A stretch of 7,393 nt of DNA from Bacteroidales bacterium H10 (GTDB lineage Bacteria > Bacteroidota > Bacteroidia > Bacteroidales > Muribaculaceae). The position numbers and the translations under genes were made by a program. The notes beneath the pieces are model-generated. The model had not been told where the DNA came from, did no database searches, and worked only from the letters and a program-made list of their open reading frames with translations. The stretch is taken from assembly GCA_001701295.1 (NCBI GenBank), contig DAAV01000146.1:13709-21101 (forward strand). The letters are read 5' to 3'. Below, one piece after another: positions 1 through 6,502 of the stretch; within the stretch, counting starts at the first letter, position 1; every line of letters starts with the position of its first letter.

Positions 1-17
1 ATGGCATGTCTGTATTT

Positions 18-437
18 CTACTTGCGTTCGTATCTGTCTCCGAAAAGTATCAGATACTCCTCAGAGACCGTATATCGAGTGGTCTCGGTATCTCCCTCAC
101 AGTTATCTTCCGGATCTTTCGACGGGCAATAAGTAACGTAAAATGTAAGCTTATTGCCTGACGTAGACCAATTTCCTTTGTGAGTGTACGAGCTTTTCCT
201 GCCGTTTTCAATCCACACATCCTTTTCTTCATATGTGCCGTTTTTTCTAAACACATATGTTGTCTCATTGTAATATTCGTGGCGATCATCCACATAACTC
301 CATTTCCCTATAATTTCCTGATCATGGGTTGTCGGATCTGCCGGTTCATCCTCCTTGTCATCGGAGCATGACATAAAATTCGCAGAGACAGCGAAAGCAA
401 AAAGTGTCAGAAAAACATAATAAAGTTTTCTTTTCAT
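18..437 (-). CDS. Lipocalin-like surface lipoprotein (hypothetical)
   Basis: A 139-residue predicted lipoprotein. Residues 1-23 form a signal peptide (basic MKRK, hydrophobic core) ending in the lipobox FMSC, with Cys24 the lipidated residue. The following SDDKEDE is acidic, like the lipoprotein export signal that sends Bacteroidota lipoproteins to the outer face of the outer membrane, so surface exposure is inferred. After a short linker, IIGKW (42-46), YVFRKNGTY (61-69) and GNWSTSGNKLTF (88-99) give the alternating beta pattern of small lipocalin-like domains common in this phylum. Cys104 and Cys113 could form a disulfide closing an acidic loop. The gene begins 11 bp after the stop of the outer-membrane protein gene, so the two are probably co-transcribed. 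The ligand is unknown. The lipoprotein call is firm; the lipocalin-like fold is moderate and rests on remembered motifs. Confidence 0.85.
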   Translation of the reverse strand: MKRKLYYVFLTLFAFAVSANFMSCSDDKEDEPADPTTHDQEIIGKWSYVDDRHEYYNETTYVFRKNGTYEEKDVWIENGRKSSYTHKGNWSTSGNKLTFYVTYCPSKDPEDNCEGDTETTRYTVSEEYLILFGDRYERK

Positions 438-448
438 TTTGCAGAATA

Positions 449-1084
449 TTAGAAATTATATCCGAGTGCTACATTGAAAGATGATGAATTGATGCCGTCG
501 GCAAATTTTATGAAGTCGGTACCGTAGCTCAGTCCCGCATAGAATTTGCTGTAGTTGAAACCCACTCCGAGATGCCACCCGAGCTGGAACACATTGGCTG
601 AATCTTCCCCTTTTAGAAGATTGACTGTCTCGGATTCGCTTTCCAAGTCGAGATAGTCATCGTATGTCCAGGTGACTTTTGCATTTGCGAGGGCATTGAT
701 CTTGAAATTCAGACCAACGTAGGGGAGAAGTGACATATTGTTTCCGAGGTTCACTTTGTAAGCTACATTCACGGGAATGGAAAAACTCATTTTCGTGATA
801 TTTTCTTCTACTTTCTCCTCTTCCTCGTAATCTCTGTATGAATCAGAGTAGAAGCCCATTGACATCTTAAGTCCGGTCTCAAGATATAGTGGAATGTTTT
901 TTGACAATCCGAAGCCATGGATATAGTCGATGCCGAACCCATTGAGATTGATGTTGTCTCCATGTTTGACATTCCATGTTTCCAGTTCGTAAGATACTCC
1001 GACACGGTTATAATTCTGTGCCGAAGCGGGAATTGTCACTGTCAATGCTGTCAGAGCGACTGCTGTAATTAAAAACTTTTTCAT
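449..1084 (-). CDS. Small outer-membrane beta-barrel protein (porin-like family)
   Basis: A 211-residue protein with a Sec signal peptide (MKKF, hydrophobic core, cleavage probably after SA at 21-22, leaving Gln23). The mature part alternates amphipathic strands with turns, for example FGIDYIHGFGL (50-60), PLYLETGLKMSMGF (65-78), FSIPVNVAYKVNLG (101-114), LLPYVGLNFKINA (119-131), QLGWHLGVGFNYSKFYAGLSYG (starting at 167) and a final strand ending ALGYNF. The terminal Phe is the usual outer-membrane beta-barrel signature read by the BAM complex. Two acidic loops, DYEEEEKVEEN (85-95) and YDDYLDLESESE (141-152), probably face outward. Length and layout match the eight-strand-type OMP_b-brl/porin-family proteins abundant in Bacteroidota. 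It is separated from the upstream transferase gene by 117 bp and followed 11 bp later by a lipoprotein gene. The A-rich CACAAGAAAA precedes the ATG; no clear promoter consensus was found. The substrate or partner is unknown. Confidence 0.88.
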   Translation of the reverse strand: MKKFLITAVALTALTVTIPASAQNYNRVGVSYELETWNVKHGDNINLNGFGIDYIHGFGLSKNIPLYLETGLKMSMGFYSDSYRDYEEEEKVEENITKMSFSIPVNVAYKVNLGNNMSLLPYVGLNFKINALANAKVTWTYDDYLDLESESETVNLLKGEDSANVFQLGWHLGVGFNYSKFYAGLSYGTDFIKFADGINSSSFNVALGYNF

Positions 1085-1138
1085 TTTTCTTGTGGAATTT
1101 GGTTAGTATGAAAATGATTAATAAAAGGATAACATTCG

Positions 1139-1162
1139 GGTATGGCAGGCCTGATCCATACC
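1139..1162 (-). terminator. Perfect 7-bp inverted repeat after the glycosyltransferase run; weak terminator or attenuator candidate
   Basis: GGTATGG (1139-1145) and CCATACC (1156-1162) form a perfect 7-bp stem around a 10-nt loop that itself contains the 8-bp palindrome CAGGCCTG (1146-1153). On the minus strand it lies about 40 nt past the stop of the Stealth gene and about 55 nt before the outer-membrane protein start. The stem is not followed directly by a T-run on the minus strand; a broken T-rich stretch (CCTTTTATTAATCATTTTC) begins about a dozen bases later. It could separate the transferase operon from the two envelope genes, act as a processing or operator site, or be chance. The palindrome is seen directly; its role is inferred. 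Confidence 0.3.
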
Positions 1163-1201
1163 TATATGTCGTGTCCTGTAAGTGTTTATTCCGAGAATGG
1201 T

Positions 1202-2179
1202 TCAATTTATCATGACTTTCTCGAATGCAGATTTATCAGGGAAACGTCGCTCAAGAAAATCTTTAGCACGGATCCGATCTCGGTCACTTGCATATTCGGA
1301 ATCATTAAGACAGAAAAACAAAGGATTGTATCTCTTCAGTTTTTTATAGTTGTCTTTCTCGATATGCAATCGGAAAGATGTCCGCCTCGTTACGTAGCGG
1401 AGATGTGCTTTATGTTCCGCAAGCGCCACATATGAATAAAGATTCCGCTGTATGTCGTTATCGCTCCTGAAATGATTGGCCAATGTGGAATTTATCTCGG
1501 CATCAAAAATTTCCAGGGCGTGCAGATACGTGCTTTTGGAGTACGCGTCTATGTTGTGGTGAGTCTTACACCCGAAATATTTTCCATATTTATGTTTGAC
1601 CAGTTCCGCCGCATTCTGAATAGCTTTATTGTAACTGTTCGGTTTCTTTCCGAGCAATCGGGCCTTTAACATCAAGGTGAGTTTTCTGAGCGGACGCCTG
1701 TTCATCCTTGCGATCGGAAATCCGTCACTTGCGAAAAAATCCCGAGGCGAAACGTGGCGGTTGATAAACATATCATCGTTGGCATATAAGAAGTGTTCTG
1801 TCAGATCGGGTATATTGCATATGCAATGCTCAATCACTTGTGAATTAAAACAAGGAAGGGCTTCCGCAGGCATTATTTCTGAATGATCAATTATTTTTAT
1901 TTTCGGATTGCTGATATCGAGCCATTCCGGAATCTGTCTGTCGGTAATGATATATATCTTATGTATCCATGGAGCATATCTTTCTACGGATCTGAGACTG
2001 TATTTCAATTCGTCGTTATTCGCGTAGCGTCCTATGCAGTCTGCATCATCGTTGCGAAGTGTCGATCCTGAAAGATTTTTCCGCTTGGCTATCCATAATG
2101 GATCATTGCCATTGACCCAAGTATATACGAGGTCTATGCACGTATGATCAGACGGTATGAAATCCTTTTCATTTTTCAT
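1202..2179 (-). CDS. Stealth-family hexose-1-phosphate transferase (first of two copies by position, last in operon)
   Basis: A 325-residue cytoplasmic protein of the Stealth family. Family members transfer hexose-1-phosphate from nucleotide sugars and build phosphodiester-linked capsules or glycans. The conserved regions appear in order. CR1 is IDLVYTWVNGNDPLW (15-29). CR2 runs from NDELKYSLRSVERYAPWIHK (55-74) through IPEWLD (83-88) and FNSQVIEH (111-118) to the acidic LYANDDMFI (131-139). CR3 has HHNIDAYSKSTY (207-218) and HFRSDNDIQ (236-244). CR4 is FFCLNDSE (288-295) with FLERRFPDKSAFE at 308-320. All four regions and the DD pair are intact, so it is probably active. The start overlaps the end of the preceding glycosyltransferase gene by 11 bp, indicating translational coupling. 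It resembles the second Stealth protein at 3869-4897 but has different CR3 and tail sequences, so the two probably differ in acceptor or donor. Sugar specificity cannot be read from sequence. Confidence 0.93.
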   Translation of the reverse strand: MKNEKDFIPSDHTCIDLVYTWVNGNDPLWIAKRKNLSGSTLRNDDADCIGRYANNDELKYSLRSVERYAPWIHKIYIITDRQIPEWLDISNPKIKIIDHSEIMPAEALPCFNSQVIEHCICNIPDLTEHFLYANDDMFINRHVSPRDFFASDGFPIARMNRRPLRKLTLMLKARLLGKKPNSYNKAIQNAAELVKHKYGKYFGCKTHHNIDAYSKSTYLHALEIFDAEINSTLANHFRSDNDIQRNLYSYVALAEHKAHLRYVTRRTSFRLHIEKDNYKKLKRYNPLFFCLNDSEYASDRDRIRAKDFLERRFPDKSAFEKVMIN

Positions 2180-2966
2180 TGTTCAATCTGCATTTTATTT
2201 CGGGAAACCTCTTTAGAATTGCATCCAAAGCAGATTTGTTGCGGTCTTCTTTTGATTTGAAATTTATGGTTTTGAGAGATATGTCACGAGGTTTGCCGAG
2301 TCCTTTAGGTTTGTTATATCCGAATGGTACGGTTGTTATTCTTGTCCCTTTTGCAACAGCCATTGCCCAGAACCATATGTCATCGGCCGTAGGTGCGATT
2401 GAAGTGAACGTGGCTTCGTCTTTTACTGTTTCGCTTAGTGAATGTGCAGGATATAACACTCCTCCTACTCCTGTCTGGAGATTTCTGAAACTTCTATGAT
2501 ATCTTTTAAAAATAAAATCATACCATCTGAATTTGCTCCAATATTTATATGGACGGTCAGGGTTTATTCTTTTGACTCGGTGGGCGAGTATGTCGTGAGG
2601 AAATTTTGAATGCGCCTGAAGGAGATTTTTCAGCATGTCCCGGTGGTAGGCCACATCATCATCGACTGTGACTATGACAGCTTCGGGGAAATCATTCAAG
2701 GCTGGAATAAGCTTTCTGTACGATCTTATATCCGTATCGTAATTCCTGATTTCAAAAATAGGATTTTCTTCGGCCATCCTTTCGAGTTCACAAGGTAATT
2801 TGCTGTTCTTGAACTGGGAAGCAGTCAGATAGAGCACAAGCTTGTCAGGAAGAACGCTTCCTTTCAAAACAGATTTTATCGCCTTGACGGCATATGGTAT
2901 CGCTGCAGGAAAAGATGTCATGGATACCACGACATACTCCCGGGTAATGTTATTTTTGAGATTCAT
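2169..2966 (-). CDS. GT2-like (GT-A fold) glycosyltransferase
   Basis: A 265-residue protein from the ATG at 2964-2966. The frame also allows a TTG two codons earlier (2970-2972), but ATG is the likelier start and lies 2 bp after the upstream stop. It belongs to a family of inverting GT-A transferases seen in polysaccharide clusters. The N-terminus YVVVSMTSFPAAIPYAVKAI (11-30) forms the nucleotide-sugar fold. VIVTVDDDVAYH (97-108) carries the metal-binding acidic triad. TGVGGVLYP (165-173) is the acceptor loop, and PTADDIWFW (192-200) holds the probable catalytic acidic pair. No membrane segment or signal peptide is present, so it acts at the cytoplasmic face. It sits between the GT92-like gene (2-bp gap) and a Stealth gene (11-bp overlap), so it probably adds one sugar to the same glycan. 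Donor and linkage are not predictable. Confidence 0.9.
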   Translation of the reverse strand: MNLKNNITREYVVVSMTSFPAAIPYAVKAIKSVLKGSVLPDKLVLYLTASQFKNSKLPCELERMAEENPIFEIRNYDTDIRSYRKLIPALNDFPEAVIVTVDDDVAYHRDMLKNLLQAHSKFPHDILAHRVKRINPDRPYKYWSKFRWYDFIFKRYHRSFRNLQTGVGGVLYPAHSLSETVKDEATFTSIAPTADDIWFWAMAVAKGTRITTVPFGYNKPKGLGKPRDISLKTINFKSKEDRNKSALDAILKRFPEIKCRLNNEK

Positions 2967-2968
2967 TT

Positions 2969-3847
2969 TCAATTGTCTTTAATGTCATTCAGATCATACA
3001 TATGGAAGTAGTTCATATCTATTGATCTTTTTCGTCCGCTTGCTCTGCCTTTGGAACATTTTTCTCTGAATTCTTCCAAAGACTTGACTGCATAATGATT
3101 TATGCGTATCACGTCATGCTGCGGTTCTCGGTGTTTGAAATTGACAGTCACAATATCTCCATGTGAGTCTACGGTTCTCCCTGTCATGCGGGCCGCCTCG
3201 TGACATCCGGTCATGGTGAATACCTTTCGTGGATTTACTATGCTTTTGACATGACGGTTGAGTATATTGTCCGGGCGAGAATGGTATTTGAACCTAGCCA
3301 TCACGTCTCCCGGCTTTTTAGTTTTAATCCCTCCGCTGCCGTATACAAGCCAGTTTATTTCCACTGCCGGATATTCTTCGAGACGCCTGACAAATTCTAT
3401 TATGGAATTGTCTCTGACGGGCACGATGAATTCGTCGATGTCGATGAATGCTATCCATCTTGAGTCATGACGGTGACGCCGCAGACAATCATCATAGGAG
3501 GCGATCTGTCGACGGTAGCCAGGATAATATGTGTATTCTACAATGCCCTTTTCAATATAAGGTTTCAATACGGTAGTTGTGTCGTCTTTGCTGCCGTTGT
3601 CATATATGTAGAACTTTTCAACTCCATTTTTCAAGTGCCATTCGATCCATTCTTTAAGGTAAGGCCCTTCATCTTTGGCAATAGCGCATATTGCCATATA
3701 GTTGGCGGGATCATTGGCGGTATGCCTTAATTCTTTCTTTAGTCTGATGGCATTTGCCAGGCCGTAACGCAGTATGCCGCGCCACCGGTTTCTTGACATT
3801 CTGTCCGGGATAAGTCCGGCAATTATTTCCGCTAAGATTTTATGCAT
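2969..3847 (-). CDS. GT92-like / GT2-type glycosyltransferase (Glyco_tranf_2_4 type)
   Basis: A 292-residue transferase. ANYMAICAIAKDEGPYLKEW (48-67) followed by HLKNGVEKFYIYDNGSKDDT (71-90) is the hallmark N-terminal block of this family. RWIAFIDIDEF (130-140) gives the DxD metal site (Asp136, Asp138) followed by Glu139. Further matches are INWLVYGSGG (164-173), KSIVNPRKVF (201-210), the conserved GCHEA (214-218) with His216, and INHYAVKSLEEF (249-260). These are complete, so the enzyme is probably active; relatives include galactosyltransferase-like GT92 proteins, but the donor here is unknown. A basic N-terminus (1-41) with amphipathic character may hold it at the membrane. The ATG is 21 bp after the Stealth stop at 3869, and the gene ends 2 bp before the next ATG, within the same transcription unit. 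Confidence 0.9.
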   Translation of the reverse strand: MHKILAEIIAGLIPDRMSRNRWRGILRYGLANAIRLKKELRHTANDPANYMAICAIAKDEGPYLKEWIEWHLKNGVEKFYIYDNGSKDDTTTVLKPYIEKGIVEYTYYPGYRRQIASYDDCLRRHRHDSRWIAFIDIDEFIVPVRDNSIIEFVRRLEEYPAVEINWLVYGSGGIKTKKPGDVMARFKYHSRPDNILNRHVKSIVNPRKVFTMTGCHEAARMTGRTVDSHGDIVTVNFKHREPQHDVIRINHYAVKSLEEFREKCSKGRASGRKRSIDMNYFHMYDLNDIKDN

Positions 3848-3868
3848 AGTGATTGTGTTTATAGCTAT

Positions 3869-4897
3869 TTATAATTCAAAGCGGCATTTCTCGGGCAGGA
3901 TAGACTCGAACGCCTGTTTGATATCATTCATTATCAGAGTGTAATTTCTAATATGCATATTGTCATTCAGACATATAAGTGAATATGTCTGGTTATGGAT
4001 GGCTTTTATGGCCTGAAGAGGTCTGACCATGAGGGGAAACATCCGTGTGTCTGAATATGTATTGTATGGTTCGAAATTTCCCATACAGATCTGCCACATC
4101 CTGAACAGTTCGGGGGTATAGTCTGTCTTGGCCCGAAACCTGTTTGCCGAAGTTGCAGTCAGTTCATTTCCGGCGGCATTCCACACCTGCTCGAAAGTCT
4201 TTTTCAGGTAGGGCTGTGCATTATGTGGTGTCCGGAGTGTAATGAATTTTCCATAATACTTTAAAATATGATTCCATAACGCCTTGTTGCCATAATTGCT
4301 GTCGAACCATTTGTCATGAAATTTATCCATGACTCTATTTTTGTCGAAATGTCTGTTGATTATACGGACATTATTTTTTATTCTTCTGTACCATTGCGAC
4401 CAGGATGGATTATACATAAAGGCCGCTATGTCGCAAGGCAGTCCGTTTTTGAAGAATCTTTCCTTGGAGACGGGTCGGATGATGTAGAAATCATCATTGA
4501 AATATACAAAATGTTCAGATAGATCCTTTATACGGTAAATATATCTTTCTATTACCACAGAATTGAATGTAGGAAGAAATTTTTCCGGTATTATGTCGGA
4601 ATGTCTGACAATATTCAGCTTTGGATTATTGATATCCAACCATTCAGGCAATCGGCATTTGTCTGAGATTACGACATGTATCCGGTGCACCCATGGTGTG
4701 AATTCACAGACGCCACGAAACCAGAATCTCAGGAAACCGTTATCCCGGAACCGCGCCTCTGATATGCTGTTTCTTTCGATTCCATTTTTACGGGCATGGA
4801 TTGAGAATTCATCTTTCCATTCGGAATCATTCATATTTACCCAAGTAAGCACAAAATCTATATCCATATTTATATTCATTTTCAATGAAAGTTTCAT
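3869..4897 (-). CDS. Stealth-family hexose-1-phosphate transferase (second copy)
   Basis: A 342-residue Stealth protein. CR1 is MDIDFVLTWVNMNDSEW (11-27). CR2 contains RDNGFLRFWFRGVCEFTPWV (51-70), LPEWLDINNPKLNIVRHSD (83-101), FNSVVIERYIYRIKDLSEHF (111-130) and VYFNDDFYII (131-140) with the acidic pair. CR3 has TPHNAQPYLKKTFEQVW (223-239) and RFRAKTDYTPELFRMW (253-268). CR4 contains LICLND (307-312) with FESILPEKCRFEL at the end. All regions are intact. The start forms an ATGA overlap with the acyltransferase stop. In-frame Met7 and Met11 are alternative starts, but the overlap favours Met1. Members make sugar-phosphate linkages in surface polymers. Together with the paralogue at 1202-2179 it brackets two ordinary glycosyltransferases, suggesting a glycan with more than one phosphodiester-linked residue. 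Confidence 0.93.
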   Translation of the reverse strand: MKLSLKMNINMDIDFVLTWVNMNDSEWKDEFSIHARKNGIERNSISEARFRDNGFLRFWFRGVCEFTPWVHRIHVVISDKCRLPEWLDINNPKLNIVRHSDIIPEKFLPTFNSVVIERYIYRIKDLSEHFVYFNDDFYIIRPVSKERFFKNGLPCDIAAFMYNPSWSQWYRRIKNNVRIINRHFDKNRVMDKFHDKWFDSNYGNKALWNHILKYYGKFITLRTPHNAQPYLKKTFEQVWNAAGNELTATSANRFRAKTDYTPELFRMWQICMGNFEPYNTYSDTRMFPLMVRPLQAIKAIHNQTYSLICLNDNMHIRNYTLIMNDIKQAFESILPEKCRFEL

Positions 4898-5772
4898 GAC
4901 AATATCCGTTTTGACAGTCTGAACCGTCTGTGAGTCCAGAGATAGAATTCCGGATTCTGATATATGGTCTCTTCCAGAAGTCTGAAATATGTTTCGGTCA
5001 GTCCGAAGTTCCGGTCTTTGGTAGTTGTATCGTCCAGATGTATAAACTCGGCTTCATAGAAACCTCTTTTTATTCTTTTGGGTCTTACAAACCATGCGTC
5101 CATTTCATAGTGTCTGATTATTTTTTCGGTAGCGATCTGCACCGGTATCTCATGATTTAAGAAGGGTATATAGTGCCGTGCATCTTTCTTTCTTGGAGAC
5201 TGGTCTGCTATAAATCCGATTATATACACTTTATTCTCCATCGAAAGACGGTTGATATGTCGTGCCGTTTCCCGCATTTCAATATTGACAGAACCGTTCC
5301 AGGTCCTGTTTTCCTGCATGATTCTGTCTATGTCGGGATTACTCAGCCTGTGATATATTTGTCCGCATATGATATTTTTGTCAATATTCAGCGGCAGCGA
5401 AGAGAGCCATTCCCAGTTTGCATAATGTCCCAGGTAGAGGGCGACAGATTTGCCTTTACGCAATTTTTCGTTTATATCATCGACATTGATAAATTTTATA
5501 TGTCCGCGCATCTCATCATCCGACATCGACCACATTTTGCATATTTCAACTATATTGTCTGCGAAGTAGTGGTAAAATCTTTTTTCAATTCTTTTTATCT
5601 CCTTTTTACTTTTGTCAGGAAAGCTTTCTTGGAGATTGTTAAAGACAGTATTGCGTCGATAGCGTATGACATAATATAATATGACGTATACCACACTTGA
5701 AATGGAGTACAGCATTCCGAACGGAATAACCGAAATGACTTTGAGCAGAAATTTTATAATATTATAGGTCAT
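4894..5772 (-). CDS. LpxL/HtrB-like lipid A-type lysophospholipid acyltransferase
   Basis: A 292-residue membrane-associated acyltransferase of the LpxL/LpxM/HtrB superfamily, which transfers acyl chains from acyl-ACP to lipid A-type or other glycolipid acceptors at the inner membrane. A hydrophobic segment at about 15-37 anchors it. YRRNTVFNNLQESFPDKS (38-55) matches the conserved yRR..v..NL..sFP block. LGHYANWEW (114-122) holds the catalytic HX4(D/E) motif with His116 and Glu121. GFIADQSPR (186-194), FLNHEIPVQIATEKIIR (204-220) and LWTHRRFR (278-285) complete the family pattern. It is about normal length for the family. The gene lies 52 bp after the PAP2 gene and overlaps the Stealth gene by 4 bp. 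The acceptor may be lipid A itself or a different glycolipid built by this locus; sequence alone cannot decide. Confidence 0.92.
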   Translation of the reverse strand: MTYNIIKFLLKVISVIPFGMLYSISSVVYVILYYVIRYRRNTVFNNLQESFPDKSKKEIKRIEKRFYHYFADNIVEICKMWSMSDDEMRGHIKFINVDDINEKLRKGKSVALYLGHYANWEWLSSLPLNIDKNIICGQIYHRLSNPDIDRIMQENRTWNGSVNIEMRETARHINRLSMENKVYIIGFIADQSPRKKDARHYIPFLNHEIPVQIATEKIIRHYEMDAWFVRPKRIKRGFYEAEFIHLDDTTTKDRNFGLTETYFRLLEETIYQNPEFYLWTHRRFRLSKRILS

Positions 5773-5824
5773 TGGTCTGTTCTGATTTGATTATGGTCGG
5801 GTCCTTGTCTTCTCTGATTATTTT

Positions 5825-6502
5825 TCAGACATGATGACAAGAGATTATTCCGATTGAGATTATTGTAAGAATGCCTGTTGTCGTGGGTATATCGAGAGGG
5901 GAGGGGTATATAGCTTTTGTTGACCCTCTGCAGTCAATGTTCAGATGACTTGTAATCGGCAGTATTATAAGCCATGCTATAGCTATTCCGACAGAGGTCC
6001 CGAACAATATGTCTCCTGGATAATGCACGCCAAGATATATTCTGGAATAGCTGTTGATTATGGCCCATATAATTATGAATAGAGAGAGGCGTATACATCT
6101 GCATATTATGATCAATGCAGCCGCCAATGCAAAAGAATTTGCAGCATGGCATGAAGGAAACCCATAATGCCCTCCTCTGTATCCGTTTATCAAATGTACA
6201 AGATGCGAGATCTGGCTATCAGGTCTACCAGGACGTGGACGACAGAAAAAGGGTCGTAAGATTTTCGCGCATGTGGTGTCGGCGATAAAGATGCAAATAC
6301 CGATCGCAAGTCCCAGAATGACAGCTCTCTTCCAGCCTAATCGCAGGTAAAGCATTATAAAGACAGATACATAGAGAGGAATCCATATCCAGTTTCCGCT
6401 GAATATCATCATGAACCTGTCGAAGTAAGGAGTATGCAATGCGTTTAGAGTAAGTAGCAGTGCGGTGTCCCACTGTATGAGAATATCTGTGAAATGTTCC
6501 AT
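5825..6502 (-). CDS. PAP2-family membrane phosphatase (LpxE/LpxF/UppP-like)
   Basis: A 225-residue polytopic protein of the PAP2 superfamily, with hydrophobic stretches at about 39-55, 58-76, 121-136, 139-150, 165-182 and 207-220. The phosphatase signature has three parts. The first is ILRPFFCRPRP (81-91), where Arg83 occupies the usual Lys of KX6RP (RX6RP). The second is FPSCHAAN (115-122) with His119, and the third is SRIYLGVHYPGD (153-164), a full SRX5HX3D with His160 and Asp164. Family members remove phosphate from lipid A (LpxE/LpxF, the latter known in Bacteroides), undecaprenyl pyrophosphate or phosphatidylglycerophosphate. The start codon shares a base with the upstream stop (TAATG), so translation is coupled to the WaaA-like gene. 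Position beside an acyltransferase and a Kdo-transferase-like protein favours a lipid A-type or carrier-lipid substrate. Confidence 0.92.
   Translation of the reverse strand: MEHFTDILIQWDTALLLTLNALHTPYFDRFMMIFSGNWIWIPLYVSVFIMLYLRLGWKRAVILGLAIGICIFIADTTCAKILRPFFCRPRPGRPDSQISHLVHLINGYRGGHYGFPSCHAANSFALAAALIIICRCIRLSLFIIIWAIINSYSRIYLGVHYPGDILFGTSVGIAIAWLIILPITSHLNIDCRGSTKAIYPSPLDIPTTTGILTIISIGIISCHHV

Noticed and set aside
1085..1201. Bacteroidota-type promoter (TTTG ... TAnnTTTG) before the outer-membrane protein gene
   Set aside because: Only a loose near-match (TATCCTTT) without a properly spaced upstream TTTG was found, so no promoter is called.
2179..2499. 106-codon open frame on the plus strand
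   Set aside because: Antisense shadow of the GT2-like gene, with composition mirroring that gene.
4563..4922. 119-codon open frame on the plus strand
   Set aside because: Antisense to the N-terminal part of an intact Stealth gene; no domain or start context supports it.
5173..5679. 168-codon open frame on the plus strand
   Set aside because: It lies entirely antisense to the intact acyltransferase gene, whose family motifs are clear; the plus-strand translation shows no recognisable domain.
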